Shown: positions 13,047 through 35,419 of the stretch, piece after piece
Layout of the letters: the number at the start of each line of letters is the position of its first letter
Numbering within the stretch: position 1 is the stretch's first letter
Assembly (NCBI GenBank): GCA_037039925.1
Contig: JAXRKP010000385.1
Coordinates: 137,001-201,000, forward strand
DNA from: Doris montereyensis
Lineage: Eukaryota > Mollusca > Gastropoda > Nudibranchia > Dorididae
Length of the DNA stretch: 64,000 bases
Direction of reading: 5' to 3'
Translations under genes and position numbers: made by a program
Notes under the pieces: model-generated
What the model saw: the letters and a program-made list of their open reading frames with translations, nothing else
What the model was told of the DNA's origin: nothing
Database searches by the model: none

Positions 13047-16000
13047 TCACACCTTTTGAGGAGAGCCTGAAGAGGATGTGGCACTTGCAGCCTGCTTCAG
13101 CGCCCGCTTTCTTTGATTTGCATATATCCGTAAAAATAAAGCTAAGAACACAACCATAATACCCACAATACCAAACAATGCCACAGGGTGCCCGTATATC
13201 ATACAGGATAGGAGTATTGCAAAAGCTTGGCGCATTGTCATGATTATGATAAAGACAACAGCACCAAATTTTGAAATGGTGTAAAAGATGAAAAGTTGTC
13301 CGGTGGCCGAACAGATGCTGAGTATCATGGCGTCAAACATAAATTCCGGGTGCCTGACCATGAAGGCTGCAGATGTGAAGAATCCACCTTGTTCTACCAA
13401 AGCTACTGTTGTGAACAGACAAGAAAACAAGTTAACTCCTGCCATCATCTGGATGCTTGACATTTTGTACTGAGTGAAGAGTTCCCCCTGAAATAATGGA
13501 GGAAGAAGAAAACATTACACAACACTACCAATGACACAGAAGAAATCAAATTCAGAAGGGTTAAGCAATGTGTTTGAAATAAGAATGAGATCGAATCAAT
13601 ACCATATGGCTACAAATGAAATAAAAACCGAAGAAAAAAGAGGGAAAAACAATTTGAAAACTGAAAGACTATTTCCTTACAAAACCGTTCACAAAGATAT
13701 AATTTAGTTTCTCGTTGGTACAAGTTTATCATTTCAACCGTCTTTCTGTTGGGATACAACACATTCCTAAAAGAAACGAGTGTATTTGTGTTGTACTCTA
13801 AACACAACATACTAATACTATGAACAAATAAAACAGAATCAGAGGAGAGAAGAAGAGAGGAAGTATTGACAGACAAACAAATGGATAGACAGACAGAGAC
13901 AGGGGGATTCTTGAGAAAAATTTCCAATTCATACCTGCCAATTGGATGTAAAGCTGTCAAAGAGCATGTAGCCTATAAGCATAATAATTCCAGAACTTGT
14001 GGTGACACTGTCCTTGTGTCGGGTCACATCCCCACTAGTCAGCAGAAACATCGAAACTCCAACTGAGATCAACATAGCAGTGAGGTATTCTGAGTAATCA
14101 TATGTCTTTTTTGAGACCACTTTTCCCATCAACATGACTGGAATTACTTTACATGCCTTGGCTAAAACCTGAAAGTCAAGACATTTTGAATGAAGATTCC
14201 TGTAAATATATTAATTTTTAAATATTTTTAAAAGCAGGATTGAAAAATATAGAATACATAGATATGGTATGGATGATTATTCAGTTACCCTTAGCATCCT
14301 ATACCAATATTTACTGTTGGCATTGATGAATTCTATACCGCTGCGCTACTATACTGCTGGTCACACCCATCTTCATTCAATAATAATCCAGTATAATGTG
14401 CAATCACAGAAGGAACGATAACTCCTGTTACCTCCCTCATAAGAAGAAAGTATCAATATATGTTTATCTACAGTATGTTTCTCAGAACAGTAATGTTTTT
14501 GGTGAATGGGTGGTTTTCTTCAATGAGGCTGAGCCAGGCACATCATTTACTTAACATTTTCAGAAAAAACATGAGGATCACGTAGTGGGATATTTCTATA
14601 AGTGGTGATGATTAAGTGGTCTGGGTTTTGATGATGCACACACTCCTGTGTGAGTGTATGTCTAAAGAATAAAGTAAGCCATCTTGTCAGATCAATTATA
14701 ACGGTGATGATAAAGCCAACAGAACTTCTTTCTTCAAACTTGTTTTCATCTTTGTGTTATAGGTTTTTGTCACTTGGAAAGTAAATGAGCATCTTTTATG
14801 CAAAGCAAACTTACCTGAGTGGGAAAACTGACAAATTTGAGAGCTTCATACTGGCACCATGAAGACATTATGTTGGAGAATGAGCTGAAAGAATACTTGA
14901 AAAGGGGAGCATTGTGAGGCGGCTGTGAGCGGAAGAAGATCACTAGCAATGCCATGATAAAAGCTAGGATTCGATTCACAAATACCAGGAATTGTGAATC
15001 TTTGAAAAACTCTCCTGGCTCTGTTTCAGTCTCCCAAATTTTAATGTCATGATTCTCTCTTGAAGCAAACCCCATGTTAAATATGAAATCTGAAGACCTC
15101 CAGCACAGAATGCGAGTCGCATAGCACGGGTGGAGAATGACTCCTCATCAGGTGGAGTAGAGGTCTCTTTGCCACTAGTGCCTTCCTCCAAATTCCCATG
15201 CTGTTGATCTTTCCCAAATACACAAAGCACAGCAAAATTTGACAGGCAACCTGGACCTAAGACCAAAAGAAGATAATACCAAGGTTATTCTGAGAATAGA
15301 TTTTCAACAAAAATGTAATAGTAATAACACTAACATGTAATGGAAATTTATTTTAAAAAATTGAGAACAGCGTAAGATTATAAATAACAAATGACAATTT
15401 TAATGACGAAATGAAATAAAATTTGAAAATGAAGAACGGACACTTTGATTCAACACATGATTCTTGCAGAAATATTTCAATTTAAGAGAAATGTCTCACG
15501 CATTACTTTGCAAATTTGAATCCTTGTATGGCCTACCGTTTCTGTGGACATCACGATTGTCGCAAAGACAAACTCAATTCTTAAACACCAGTGTTCATTC
15601 TGTTTAGGAAAAAATACCAAGTAGCACACCTCAAAACAAAAACAAAGAAAATAAATTGGGATACACATAGGGTGTCTGCTGGCCAAAGTCAGGTGGCAGT
15701 CATGAGATATCTATAAAGAGATGTAACTTCTAACTTGTTCCTCTTCATTCCGTCAGGAACATAGGGCTGCAAAGAGATGTAAGCTGACTCACAAAAGGAT
15801 GTAGAGGAACAAAAAAAGAAAGAAAAGGTGACGAGATGGAGGGTGGGTGGGGGTGGAAAAATGGGGATCGTTGGCTTTCAAACAGTGCCAGTAGTATGAG
15901 AATGATGACAGCAATATGATTTTTGGATGCTTAAGGATTTAAATTAATTACCCTTCAAATATTCTTCCACCTTTTCATTGATATAGGCTCCAGCATATAT

Positions 16001-17766
16001 GCCCTGTTGATCATCGTTGAACGTGGAATGATGATACTTATGGATGAAAAGTGACGTTGGTGGCCAGTGGTTAGGCTGCCAGACTTGGGAGCTTGAGATC
16101 CTGGGTTAAATCCTAATAAAGCTAGGTTCAATGTTGTGTTCCTTTGGAAAGACACGTAACATGCATTTTCCCTCTCAACCCAGGTGCAAAAGGGTACAGG
16201 CACTAGCTTGGGGTAAAAACCTGCATTAGACTAGCATCCTGTCCTGGAGGTGATTAATATCACCTGTTACACTATAGAAACCTGGATATGCTCCAGCTCC
16301 AGGGGTTGAAATGAGAAAATGTAAGTCTCTTTTATTTCATTTCATTGAAACATTGAATCCATGTTTTTTGACTGATGGTATATTTTTGTTAACTCTGTTT
16401 TCTTTCAACAGTGATCAAAGCATTTAAATCCATTGAACTTTGATAAAACTCTAAAACAATTTTTGGTGATACGGTTTATTTGATTTGATTTACCCACATC
16501 CACAACTAAGATGATCTCAGCTGTATTGGGTAAAATAGGAGATTAAAAAATGCCATGGGGATAAGGTAACTAACATTAACTGTCACCCTCTTCTGAATCC
16601 TCAGGAGTATAATGGCCCACATGAACCTTCTTGGAATATTCGATTGCTCAGCAAAAGTGACTTTCCCTCCACTTTTTCTCAAAGTGTTCCATTAAATCAA
16701 ACTTTATCTTTTTTAAAAGAAAGCGGTCTCTTGCTTCTTTTGCCTAGTTTAAGACAATTTCCCCTGTTTTAGACCTTGTTGGAGGTGAAGAAATGCAGAC
16801 TTGCGAAAGATGTATAGGCAAAATGCTGATGACTTCTGCCCTGATAAGAAAAGTGAACAAGAAAAAGGCAAGGAAGAGAATATAGGGATCTTATTTTTAA
16901 GCGTTCGGAGACAATGGCTTAACAACCACAGTCATTGTGCATGGAACAGGAACCATCATGCCCTCCTTTGTAGCCTTTTCTTTCCATCTGCCTCAAACTG
17001 CAGCAGCACTACACATACTACATTCACACATACTCTTTGTCTTTCTCTCTGTCTGCCTGCTATGAATCAACAAGTACCATCATTTACTTTACAGTAGAAT
17101 TTTTAAGAAAATAAAATGTATTTGAGGGAGGAAAGAAAAACAAATGTATACCGTAAGATAACATTATCCAATTACGTCCTATGACAAATAATGGATTGTT
17201 TAACAGTTTGTTAGTTTATCTTAGTATGATACTGGTAGCAGCTGGTGGGAAAATTGTCACCAGTCCAAATATAAATTAACATGGTGCATTTTGAGTCTTT
17301 TTTCGAAAATTGGAACTTATGACACTTCACGTCTTTTACAGAAAGAAAATAACAATGTGACCACATAAAAAGATCAACCTAAATTAAGTTTTGATTTAAT
17401 GACTAGTGGTTAGACCTAGTTTTCAACAACTCCAAGACCTCTTCGGTAGCCAGCTAATAGACGCCAGGCATTCCTGTCATTCCTTTGTATATCATTTAAG
17501 TGAAATATTTAAAAATTCAGTCTCAGGATTGTCAATAACGGGTACTCACTCTTACCAGCAGTTTCATTGTATTTTATTTTCCGCAAATGATGAATGATCA
17601 GAAGCCCTGGCACAAATATGGTGGCATAGCCGGCCAAATTGAAAAGAAGCCGAACCAACCAAAAATCAGACCAGTCAGCGGGAGTGCTTGTTTCATTGGC
17701 GGCAGTTTCGCTGGATGTCAGAGCAACGAGAGAGAGCTCTACGACCACAAAGAGAATCCACATCAT
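13047..17766 (-). CDS. SLC35B2: Adenosine 3'-phospho 5'-phosphosulfate transporter 1 (SLC35B2/PAPST1)
   Basis: A multi-pass nucleotide-sugar-transporter-family protein that imports PAPS into the Golgi lumen for sulfation of glycans and proteins (family knowledge). Coding exons, read on the minus strand, are 17766-17556, 15256-14815, 14168-13935 and 13487-13047, all with GT-AG borders and matching phases, giving about 442 residues (human about 432). Hallmarks are [14 protein letters not shown] (about 128-141), [17 protein letters not shown] before the exon 3 end, [27 protein letters not shown] and [12 protein letters not shown], with the C-terminus ending in QKV. The start is taken at the ATG-ATG-TGG that opens a hydrophobic N-terminus resembling the family's. 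The exon containing it begins at 17777. One odd point: the frame breaks at residue about 145, where one G is missing from a GGG run (15033-15035 on the plus strand). Restoring the frame gives normal family sequence on both sides, so I read it as a sequencing error. Neighbour PSMA6 is on the opposite strand. Confidence 0.93.
16049..16315 (+). mobile_element. tRNA-derived SINE, family A, copy 2
   Basis: Degraded head ('gttggtggccagtggttagg'), then the family's 'aaagacacgtaacatgcatt', 'caacccaggtgcaaaaggg' and 'gcactagcttggggtaaaa' blocks. Sits in the SLC35B2 intron between exons 15256-14815 and 17766-17556, antisense to the gene. Confidence 0.87.
16480..16530 (-). mobile_element. SINE family B 3' fragment
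   Basis: Carries 'tttacccacatccacaacta', the reverse complement of the conserved 3' block of family B (compare 39255-39275). A similar fragment lies at about 60120-60160. Short and unbounded. Confidence 0.5.
16531..17555. other. Intron sequence of SLC35B2, nothing else seen
   Basis: Ordinary AT-rich intron between the first two SLC35B2 coding exons. Open frames here are short and show no family resemblance. Confidence 0.55.
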
Positions 17767-18224
17767 TATGAACAAGTCTGAAAAAAAAACCGGGGAAAAA
17801 ACCCCAAATTAGATCTTATCTCAGTGTCCCAACAAGCAACTTGAACGGGACAGGACACCCATGAGATCAAGGAGAATGATGATTAGTATGAGGTGATTAA
17901 TTAAATATGCATGTTCGCATGTCTATAGACACACTACAATTTTTGCTTCCTTTCCCATTCCTATTTGTCTAAGAGAAAACAAAAACTGGTGTAGTGAAAA
18001 ATCGCTTAATGCAGGAAAAAGGCAGCATGACAATTATTGTGCACAAGCATGGTATAGATAGGATGTATTAGTCTATGAATGTCTCAGAGCGTTAGATACA
18101 ACTTTTGAGTCAATCCTTAGCCTTTGATATCCAATCTCTCAAGCAGCTCCCAACAAGAAGTACCTTACTGAGACTGATGAGAACAAGTGATTATATAGGG
18201 GCGAGGGACCAAGAAAGCGAGAGG

Positions 18225-20275
<2,051 letters not shown>

Positions 20276-20277
20276 TC

Positions 20278-20705
20278 AAGCGTCTTGCTGTGCAGCGTTG
20301 ACAATCATGTTCTTCAACACTTCTCCATCGCTGGTCACTCTTGTCAGGTTGTTAACGTTCTTTGTCTTCAGTCATCCAGAAACTTTCCCCTTTGTCATCG
20401 TCTAGATCTTGTACCATCGATTTTTCCAGTGGCGACAAAGTATTTCATTTTCTTCCTCCTTATTACATGTTTTTTTTTTAAGTTACCTGTCTTTTCTTTA
20501 TTCTATTGAGGAGAGTTTTATGTGTCTCTGCTTGTTTGAGAATGGTTTCATTTGTTTCTTTCTTTGTCCATGAGACATGTAGCATTCTTATCAAGAACCA
20601 CATCTCAGTTGCTTGTATTCTCTCCTGTATCTCTTTGTTCAGGGTCCATGCTTTACATCCATAGACGAGGATGGACTCAATGTAACATTGAAGCACTTCT
20701 TCTCT
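20278..20705 (-). pseudogene. Non-LTR retrotransposon reverse transcriptase C-terminal fragment
   Basis: Read on the minus strand, the frame at 20696-20478 has ILVYGCKAWTLNKEIQERI and ATEMWFLIRMLHVSWTKKET, the conserved region downstream of the RT palm in LINE ORF2 proteins. It continues in another frame through MKYFVATGKIDGTRSRR to the end near 20278. The 5' part is absent and frames are broken: a dead 5'-truncated LINE. Confidence 0.8.
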
Positions 20706-21965
20706 GTATAGAAAGATATGTATGGCCTACAGAGAGTGTAAAATGCTTCTACTCTGAAGCCAATCTTAACAAATTTTAACCTAAGGATCAGCCTTAGACC
20801 CTGATCACATCCACCCAGGCAGGCCTTGCTATTGAATGCTGAGGTAGGGCTGAACACTGACCAAATGATTGATACCTTCAGATGCTATCCAAAGCATGGT
20901 AAAGCAGGGAATGTAAATATTGCACCAACAGGAAAATTATACGTTAACTGTTATACCCGGTACGATAAAAGTAAAACTTTCCAAAAGATAGGTGAAATGT
21001 AATTAAGGCCAAAGTGAAGTTTTCCCCCGTTTGTAATAACATTTTTTACATGCACAACATTCAAATGCTTTCCTTTCTGATCTTATGCATTGCAATTTAG
21101 CTTAGCACACTCCTACTGAAAGCCATGTGTGGTTCAAACTGTCACAATTCTACACACATATATGTGAAATAGGAAAGTAAACGACAAAAGACTTCAATCT
21201 GTCAATCTGAGATGAATGTGCTGTCCTAAACGTACCCCCCTCCTACTCATCCTCTGCCAACTTATCTACACATCACTGACCATTCAGTCTTTATATGAGC
21301 TTGCACTTTTCTTTCGTCTTACACAAAATCAGCAGATACCAATCTTTCAGAAGTTTATTTGCCATCATGATCTACACAAATTACAAGCAAAGGGCAGGGA
21401 AAAGTGAATGGTTGAGATGAGACTTCTTGTAGAAATTTCCTTTTCCACACATTGCCGTGAATCAATTTTCGAAGGACACACTTTGGGGAAACTTCTTTTT
21501 CTTATCTCTTTGTCGCTGGTTAGTAAGAACATGTGACAACATCAGTTTTATTCATCACAAATGTGCAAACCATGCATTCAATGTTTATGAATTGTAAACA
21601 GTGTTACATCTACGGAATAAATAGCAAATTATCTCTTTGCCATGTTAACCAGTGTATTAAGATTCTAAACTGGCATTCGAAACACATGCTGACATGCAAG
21701 CGTCATCAGGGAATCTGATGTTCAAACTTTCGCTCCAGGTAGACCAAACCAGACTTGATTGAAAAGAGAGGCACTTTCGTTTTAGGCAAGTTCAAGCTCT
21801 GACAAACTATAAGCACTGCAGTGTGCCTGAAGTATTATTCGTCAATGTCTTACTATTGCAGGACACACATGTCTAGCAGTATTCAGGATTACCATTGTTT
21901 TAGGAGATTAATGGGGAGATTTTAATAAAAATTTGAGGAGACTTCAGACTTATATGACATAAGCG
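20706..21965. other. No gene seen
   Basis: Intergenic or intronic sequence. The stretch 21900-21960 ('ggggagatttt', 'atttgaggagacttcagac') resembles 24045-24160, marking a dispersed repeat. Confidence 0.45.
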
Positions 21966-21971
21966 GAGCAA

Positions 21972-22525
21972 AAATAATAATAATAATAATAATAGTTCTT
22001 TATTGTCCATAAATGGCAATTTGTTGTTTGGTTACACAGTTGAGATATAAATTTCACAGTTGAGACATAAATTACACAGTTGAGATATAAAAAGCTACAA
22101 AACACACGCATGTCTTACACACACATACAAACAACATTTACAACATAATCACATACACACACTTCTAAGTACAAATGTGTAGATACCTTTACAGACATAA
22201 TGCGCATTATTCACAGTCCAAAGGTTACAAACACAACAACCTCTCTCTCTCTCTCTTTTCCAATGAGTATTTACTAGAAGAATAAGCATAAGTAATGACA
22301 TATATAAATATAAAAAAGCCATAATCAAAGACTCTCTCTCTCTCTCTCCCTCTTACAATGAAAAAAAAAGTACAAATGGACTGGGGCAACATGTCATGAA
22401 GAAACTGGATTCTGGCAAAACAACTGTCACTAACAATGTGATGCTGAAGGTTAGCGAAGCGGCCAACGACTGTGTTCCGGAGGGAGATGAGTGCGGGAGG
22501 GAAAGCGGCCCCCCACACTCATTTC
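21972..22525 (-). mobile_element. LINE 3' end with ATT microsatellite tail
   Basis: On the minus strand a short coding remnant with the phrase FPPALISLRNTV (as at the C-terminus of some LINE ORF2 proteins) is followed by non-coding sequence and a 3' end 'ggacaataaagaactatt' running into (ATT)n. Three copies of a 20-bp unit, CACAGTTGAGATATAAATTT-like, occur at 22036-22095. TC microsatellites interrupt the coding part. The 3' end structure is typical of LINEs that end in short tandem repeats; the clade is not assigned. Confidence 0.55.
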
Positions 22526-23850
22526 ACGAAATTTAACCCTTTTAAGACTGATCTGCCGGCCGACCCCAATATCAATCCATAATCTTGACCGCGACCTGTG
22601 ATTATTTTGATGGTTTTTTTATCTCCGTTTAGTGAGGTGACGTAGCGGGCAATGCACTTTGTTATTGCAATTGTCATTGTGTTTAGATTTCATTGTTTAC
22701 TAACAATAACATATATTTACAGCCTACTTTTTTTGAACTTGACATGGAATAATACTGCAGTTGGTCCACAACCAATGAAGAGGAATATGAAAGGTCTAAT
22801 ACTAATAGATAGAACACGGGTCAGATGTGAGAAATCTTCAGTGTGTCCAACCTTTATAAGCAACACGGAGACATAGAAACAAATAAACACTTAACAATGC
22901 CGAACGAAACTAAAAGAGCCAATGGTGCAACGACCCATCGCGCAATTCCCATCAACAGAGCAAGTCTTATAACAACAATATACAAAAGGAAAAGACAAAA
23001 CGAAATACAAATGCCATAAGAGAGACGGAGAGGGGGAGTAGAAAGGGAGAGAGAAAGAGGAAAGGAGACATAAAGAGACCGAGGAAGATAAAGAAAGATG
23101 GATAGAAAGGAGAGAGAAAATGAGAGAGCATTGTGTGTGTGAGAGACAGAAAAAGAGAGAGTCAGATAGATAGAGAGAGCGATGAGCAAACATACAGAGA
23201 GAGAGAGGGGGGGGGGGGACCATTGTGCTGCATGATCAGGCTTTACTCCAGTCGTTCAATAATAGCGTAGCTGGCTGTGTCGAATATTATGTAGTAGAGT
23301 TTCAATTAACAACATTTATTTTCATTTCTAAAGGAATCATTTTCATCCTCACATCTAAATAAAATGATGGAACAATAATACCAATAGTATTAGTATTATT
23401 AATATGGGAGGAAATGTCCAACCGCCTTTCGCTAATCCCATGACCGAGTCCAGTGTGCATAGGTAACACATTCCCATGATGAAAGAAACAGCCCCCCCCC
23501 CCCCCCAGTAATTGCTTTCACAAGAGTGTACCACCCCAGCTGCGGCAACACGCTCTATCCCAGACCTAACACCTCTGCTAAGCAACATGCTTCCCATGCT
23601 TTTGAAAACTCCCTCCTACCCTATGTCTATCACTAGTATCACCCTCTCTTCTCCTTTACAACGACATGAGTGGCCATAGTTCTGTATTCTTGGCTGTTCC
23701 CTTCCTACAGTTCAATAGTAGTCCTCCTCACAAGCAGCCCCCACCCCTTATTACGCAATCCAGTGAGTGTTAGACTCGGAAATAAACTATCACTTTCGTC
23801 TCTTTAGAAGAATAGACTTTCTTGGTTTGGCGTGGGTTGATCAGCGTAAT
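22526..23850. other. No gene seen; homopolymer runs
   Basis: Contains a GA-rich stretch with a G-run at about 23208-23219 and a C-run at about 23493-23507. No coding exon or bounded element recognised. Confidence 0.45.
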
Positions 23851-24164
23851 TGGTCAAAAGAGGCATTCCCAAAACCTGTCCTTGAGTGCACTGCAGTGAT
23901 ACGGGACCTGTCACCACGATTCGTCTCATTGGAAGGCCAGGAGTGAAGCAAATGTACGGAACCCGTCGTTAGCGTAGGCATGCTTTGAGTGACCAGCGGC
24001 AGGCAAAGATACGGGACCCGCCAGAAAAGGGTTAAGGACAATAAAATTTTCTCAAATTTGAGGAGATTTTTTTTGAGGAGATAATTATTTTTGAGGAGAG
24101 ATTAAATTTTTCAAGGAGATTTGAAGAGAGAATTGTTTTTAAAATATTTGAGGAGACTACGAGG

Positions 24165-24350
24165 TCTGATTAAAAAGAGGATGAGGGGTAAGACAGTAAG
24201 AAGGTAAAAAGAAGGTGGAATATTCAGGCCTTTCTTGACCCAATGCTGGGCATTGCGCTGAGAGATTTGTAGCAGGCAAACAGGAAATCCAGAGCACAGC
24301 ACTTAACGGAGTTAGACTAGCAAACCGGCCATAGCCGTAACAGGGTTAAA
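24165..24350. repeat. Dispersed repeat E, copy 1
   Basis: About 185 bases beginning 'taaaaagaggatgag' and ending 'cagggttaaaa'. Shares 'aagacagt', 'ttcaggcct', 'cttga' and 'gctgagag' blocks and 'caaaccggc' in order with 25072-25285. No coding function or terminal repeats identified. Confidence 0.7.
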
Positions 24351-25071
24351 ATTGCTGCAAAACCACTGAGGTTACTGGTTGGCATTCCCTCCACCTACCT
24401 GTGTGAGAATGTTTTTCCAAGTGCAATTTAAAAAATTGAACCAATAGTGCATCAGTCCTTGTTGAAAAAAGACTAGATATCTAGAAAGTCGCAATAAAAG
24501 TTTTCTAGCCCACCTGTTGAATTTTTTTCATTGTGCTTCTAAGTATGTTCCAGTCATTTACATATATATGCCAAAGTATCCCTAGGTCGCATTAACTGTT
24601 AAGGTTTAACCCGCCTGAAAACGGCTGCACCCTAGACAGCCCGCTGAGTTTAGCTCCGCCCCGCTAACTGCTTTCCATCATTCAACCCGACCGTGGCTAA
24701 CACCTTCTCTTTCAATGGTCAAATTGGTTCGGCAAACCTGTTTTTGTAACTTAGTTTAAGTGTTATTATTTTTAAAAAGCTGATTGGTCTATTTAAGGCT
24801 CTTTCTGATGCTAGGTCATGATCCTAGTATAAACGTCACTTTCCGCAAAGCCTGTCATTGATGAAATTTTTAGCTACTCGTTTTGCTTCAATCGTCTACG
24901 ATTTTATGTGTTTTCCGTTTTTGATAATTATCAATTTTGTCGTAATGGACTGTTACAATTGGTGACACTAATGAGTTAACACTAGAAAACGGCTCGCTCA
25001 GCCAACGCAATGGCTGCCACATGCTAGTTGGCTCCTGTTTACTTACTAAAAGGTTAACCAATCAGCAAGCA

Positions 25072-25285
25072 TTATTTAAAAAGAGGATGAGCATAAGACA
25101 GTTAAAGGGTAACAAGAAGGAGGAATGTTCAGGCCTCTCTTGATGAATCTTCTTTCTTTGGGAGATGCCGAGCATAACGCTGAGAGGTAAAAAGCAGGCA
25201 ATATTGGAAATCCCAGGCGTAGTGTTGAAGATTTTTGCTGTAACAAACCGGCATTTCCGGTCATAGCCTCATCAGAGTTAAAGTG
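25072..25285. repeat. Dispersed repeat E, copy 2
   Basis: Second, slightly longer copy of the repeat at 24165-24350, in the same orientation, about 0.9 kb away. The minus-strand frames of both copies share a GLNIPPS phrase, but no known protein is recognised. Confidence 0.7.
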
Positions 25286-25442
25286 ATTTATTTCCATTAA
25301 TTGTAATGAAAAAGAATGCATGGTGGTTTTTTTAATTGCTTTTCTAAGTGTGTTACAAAGATCTAGTAAAAAATAGTTGATTTGGGTGGTAGGAAACGGA
25401 GGATTTGCCTAATAATATTTTTGGTAATGAAGAAAAAAAAAA

Positions 25443-25889
25443 AAGGTCTGGGCGATATCGGAGTTTAGGGTCCTAAATTATATTTATCAGAGTTTGATCC
25501 TACATTTTAATTTGTCGGAGTTTGTCACACTTTGTCGACCCTGCTGATCCCATGGCCCATACACAAAGTATTCAAGCGTTTTGGTCTCATGCAAAGAAGA
25601 AGATCATGCGAATGCATGGCACATCTCGCAATCACTTCATCAGCTACCTATGGGAGTTTGAATGGAGATGGAGAAACGACACATTTGCTTCATCTGGCGG
25701 AAACACATTTGGGAAAATTCTAAATGAAATTAAAGTGCAATACCCTGTGTAACTTTTCTTGAACTTGAAGAAATAAATATTTTTTTGGAAAACAAAATAT
25801 TTTTTAAGTTATTCTATTCTGTGAACAGTAAATAAATCTTGGAAAAAATAATAATTTAGGACCCTAAACTCCGAGATCGCCAAGGTCTG
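25443..25889 (+). mobile_element. Merlin-like non-autonomous DNA transposon with target duplication
   Basis: A complete small element, 25451-25881 (431 bp). Its 31-bp terminal inverted repeats (25451-25481 and 25851-25881) start GGCGAT and match at 30 of 31 positions. The 8-bp direct repeat AAGGTCTG flanks it exactly (25443-25450, 25882-25889). TIRs of this type with 8-bp duplications fit the Merlin superfamily, related to bacterial IS1016/IS1595. The interior retains the C-terminal end of the transposase. It lies about 740 bp upstream of the PSMA6 start codon. Confidence 0.87.
25522..25752 (+). pseudogene. Merlin/IS1595-like transposase, C-terminal remnant
   Basis: About 76 codons open to a TAA stop. 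They include AHTQSIQAFWSHAKKKIMR and GTSRNHFISYLWEFEWRWRN, which match the DDE_Tnp_IS1595 C-terminal pattern (HTQ-x-I-E-x-x-W ... GTSR ... YL-EF-WR). Two points show it is dead: the N-terminal and central catalytic Asp regions are absent, and the position normally holding the catalytic Glu (family knowledge) is Gln in 'SIQAFW'. The apparent start is not a real start; the frame simply opens inside the element. Confidence 0.75.
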
Positions 25890-26597
25890 ATCTATAACAG
25901 TATTGACAGTGAAAGACCAAGTTGAACTAAGGCTATACAAATTGTCAAAAAACCACCACCACAGACAAACAACACAACACTTGTACAACACTAACAGTGC
26001 CAGTGCTAGGATAAAAAATTATCTCGGCACCATCATTTTGTAATGGATCTTATCTAGATTTTGACAAACTGAATAATTGCAAGAAACGTGATCTACCTGC
26101 TTAGTTTTCTCAAAACATTTATCAGTGTTCTCTACACCGCGTACATGGATTTCTATGAAGAATAAACACAGCTTCACAACAGCTTCTCTAGCTCTGGGTA
26201 CGTTTACAAATTTACGACATCAAATCCTATTCTATCCTGTCTTGGTTAGTATAAAATTCATTACTCTTTAAGAGCCGGAACATTGCGAGAAGAAAAGATT
26301 TTCAATGTTTTTACTTTTGCCACAATTCATAATATAAGGTGAAAATTTTGAATTATATATGCAGAAATATTACTCCGTATTATTTTAGACATATTTAAGA
26401 TTTTATGTGATGGTTGTGTCGCATGTAACATAATAATTTGTTCTCTTTTAAGTTCACCGGCAAAGCATAGATTTGTTTTTACTGAAGTTGTCTCCCCTCG
26501 TTGACTGATTCGGTTCAGCTTAGTCACAGTTGATGAGGGAATACGAAAGATAATTGAATAAAATTTACTCATTATTTGTGTTCATTATTACTTTTAG

Positions 26598-35115
<8,518 letters not shown>

Positions 35116-35386
35116 TCACCTCTTATTTTTAACAAAATTTGTTAATTTTGTTGTGTGTCTTGTTTTCTCATAAAATGTGAAATTGAAATAAGTGTGAAGG
35201 GCGAGTCAAAACTATTTGTGCAGTGATATGTGGTATCAGAAGACTGTCCAAAGTGAGTGAATTGATTTGTAGTAAGAATCATTTTTGTTTTGGTTTTTTG
35301 TAATTTTTTTCGTTATTTTTTTATCTATGTTTTGTTTGTTTGTTTTGTTCCTTATACATTCATGATTCTCATATGAAAAGAGGCTT

Positions 35387-35392
35387 AATAAA
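35387..35392 (+). promoter_or_regulatory. PSMA6 polyadenylation signal
   Basis: AATAAA 272 bases after the PSMA6 stop codon, the first canonical hexamer downstream. It is followed by GT-rich sequence ('ttgttgttagtc') suitable as a downstream element. Confidence 0.6.
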
Positions 35393-35419
35393 GCATGTTT
35401 CTTCATAAAATTGTTGTTA

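Noticed and set aside
13288..13473. Plus-strand frame inside the last SLC35B2 exon
   Set aside because: Antisense shadow of a conserved coding exon.
16801..17097. 98-codon frame in an SLC35B2 intron
   Set aside because: Low-complexity tail, no conservation, antisense to the host gene and no splice support.
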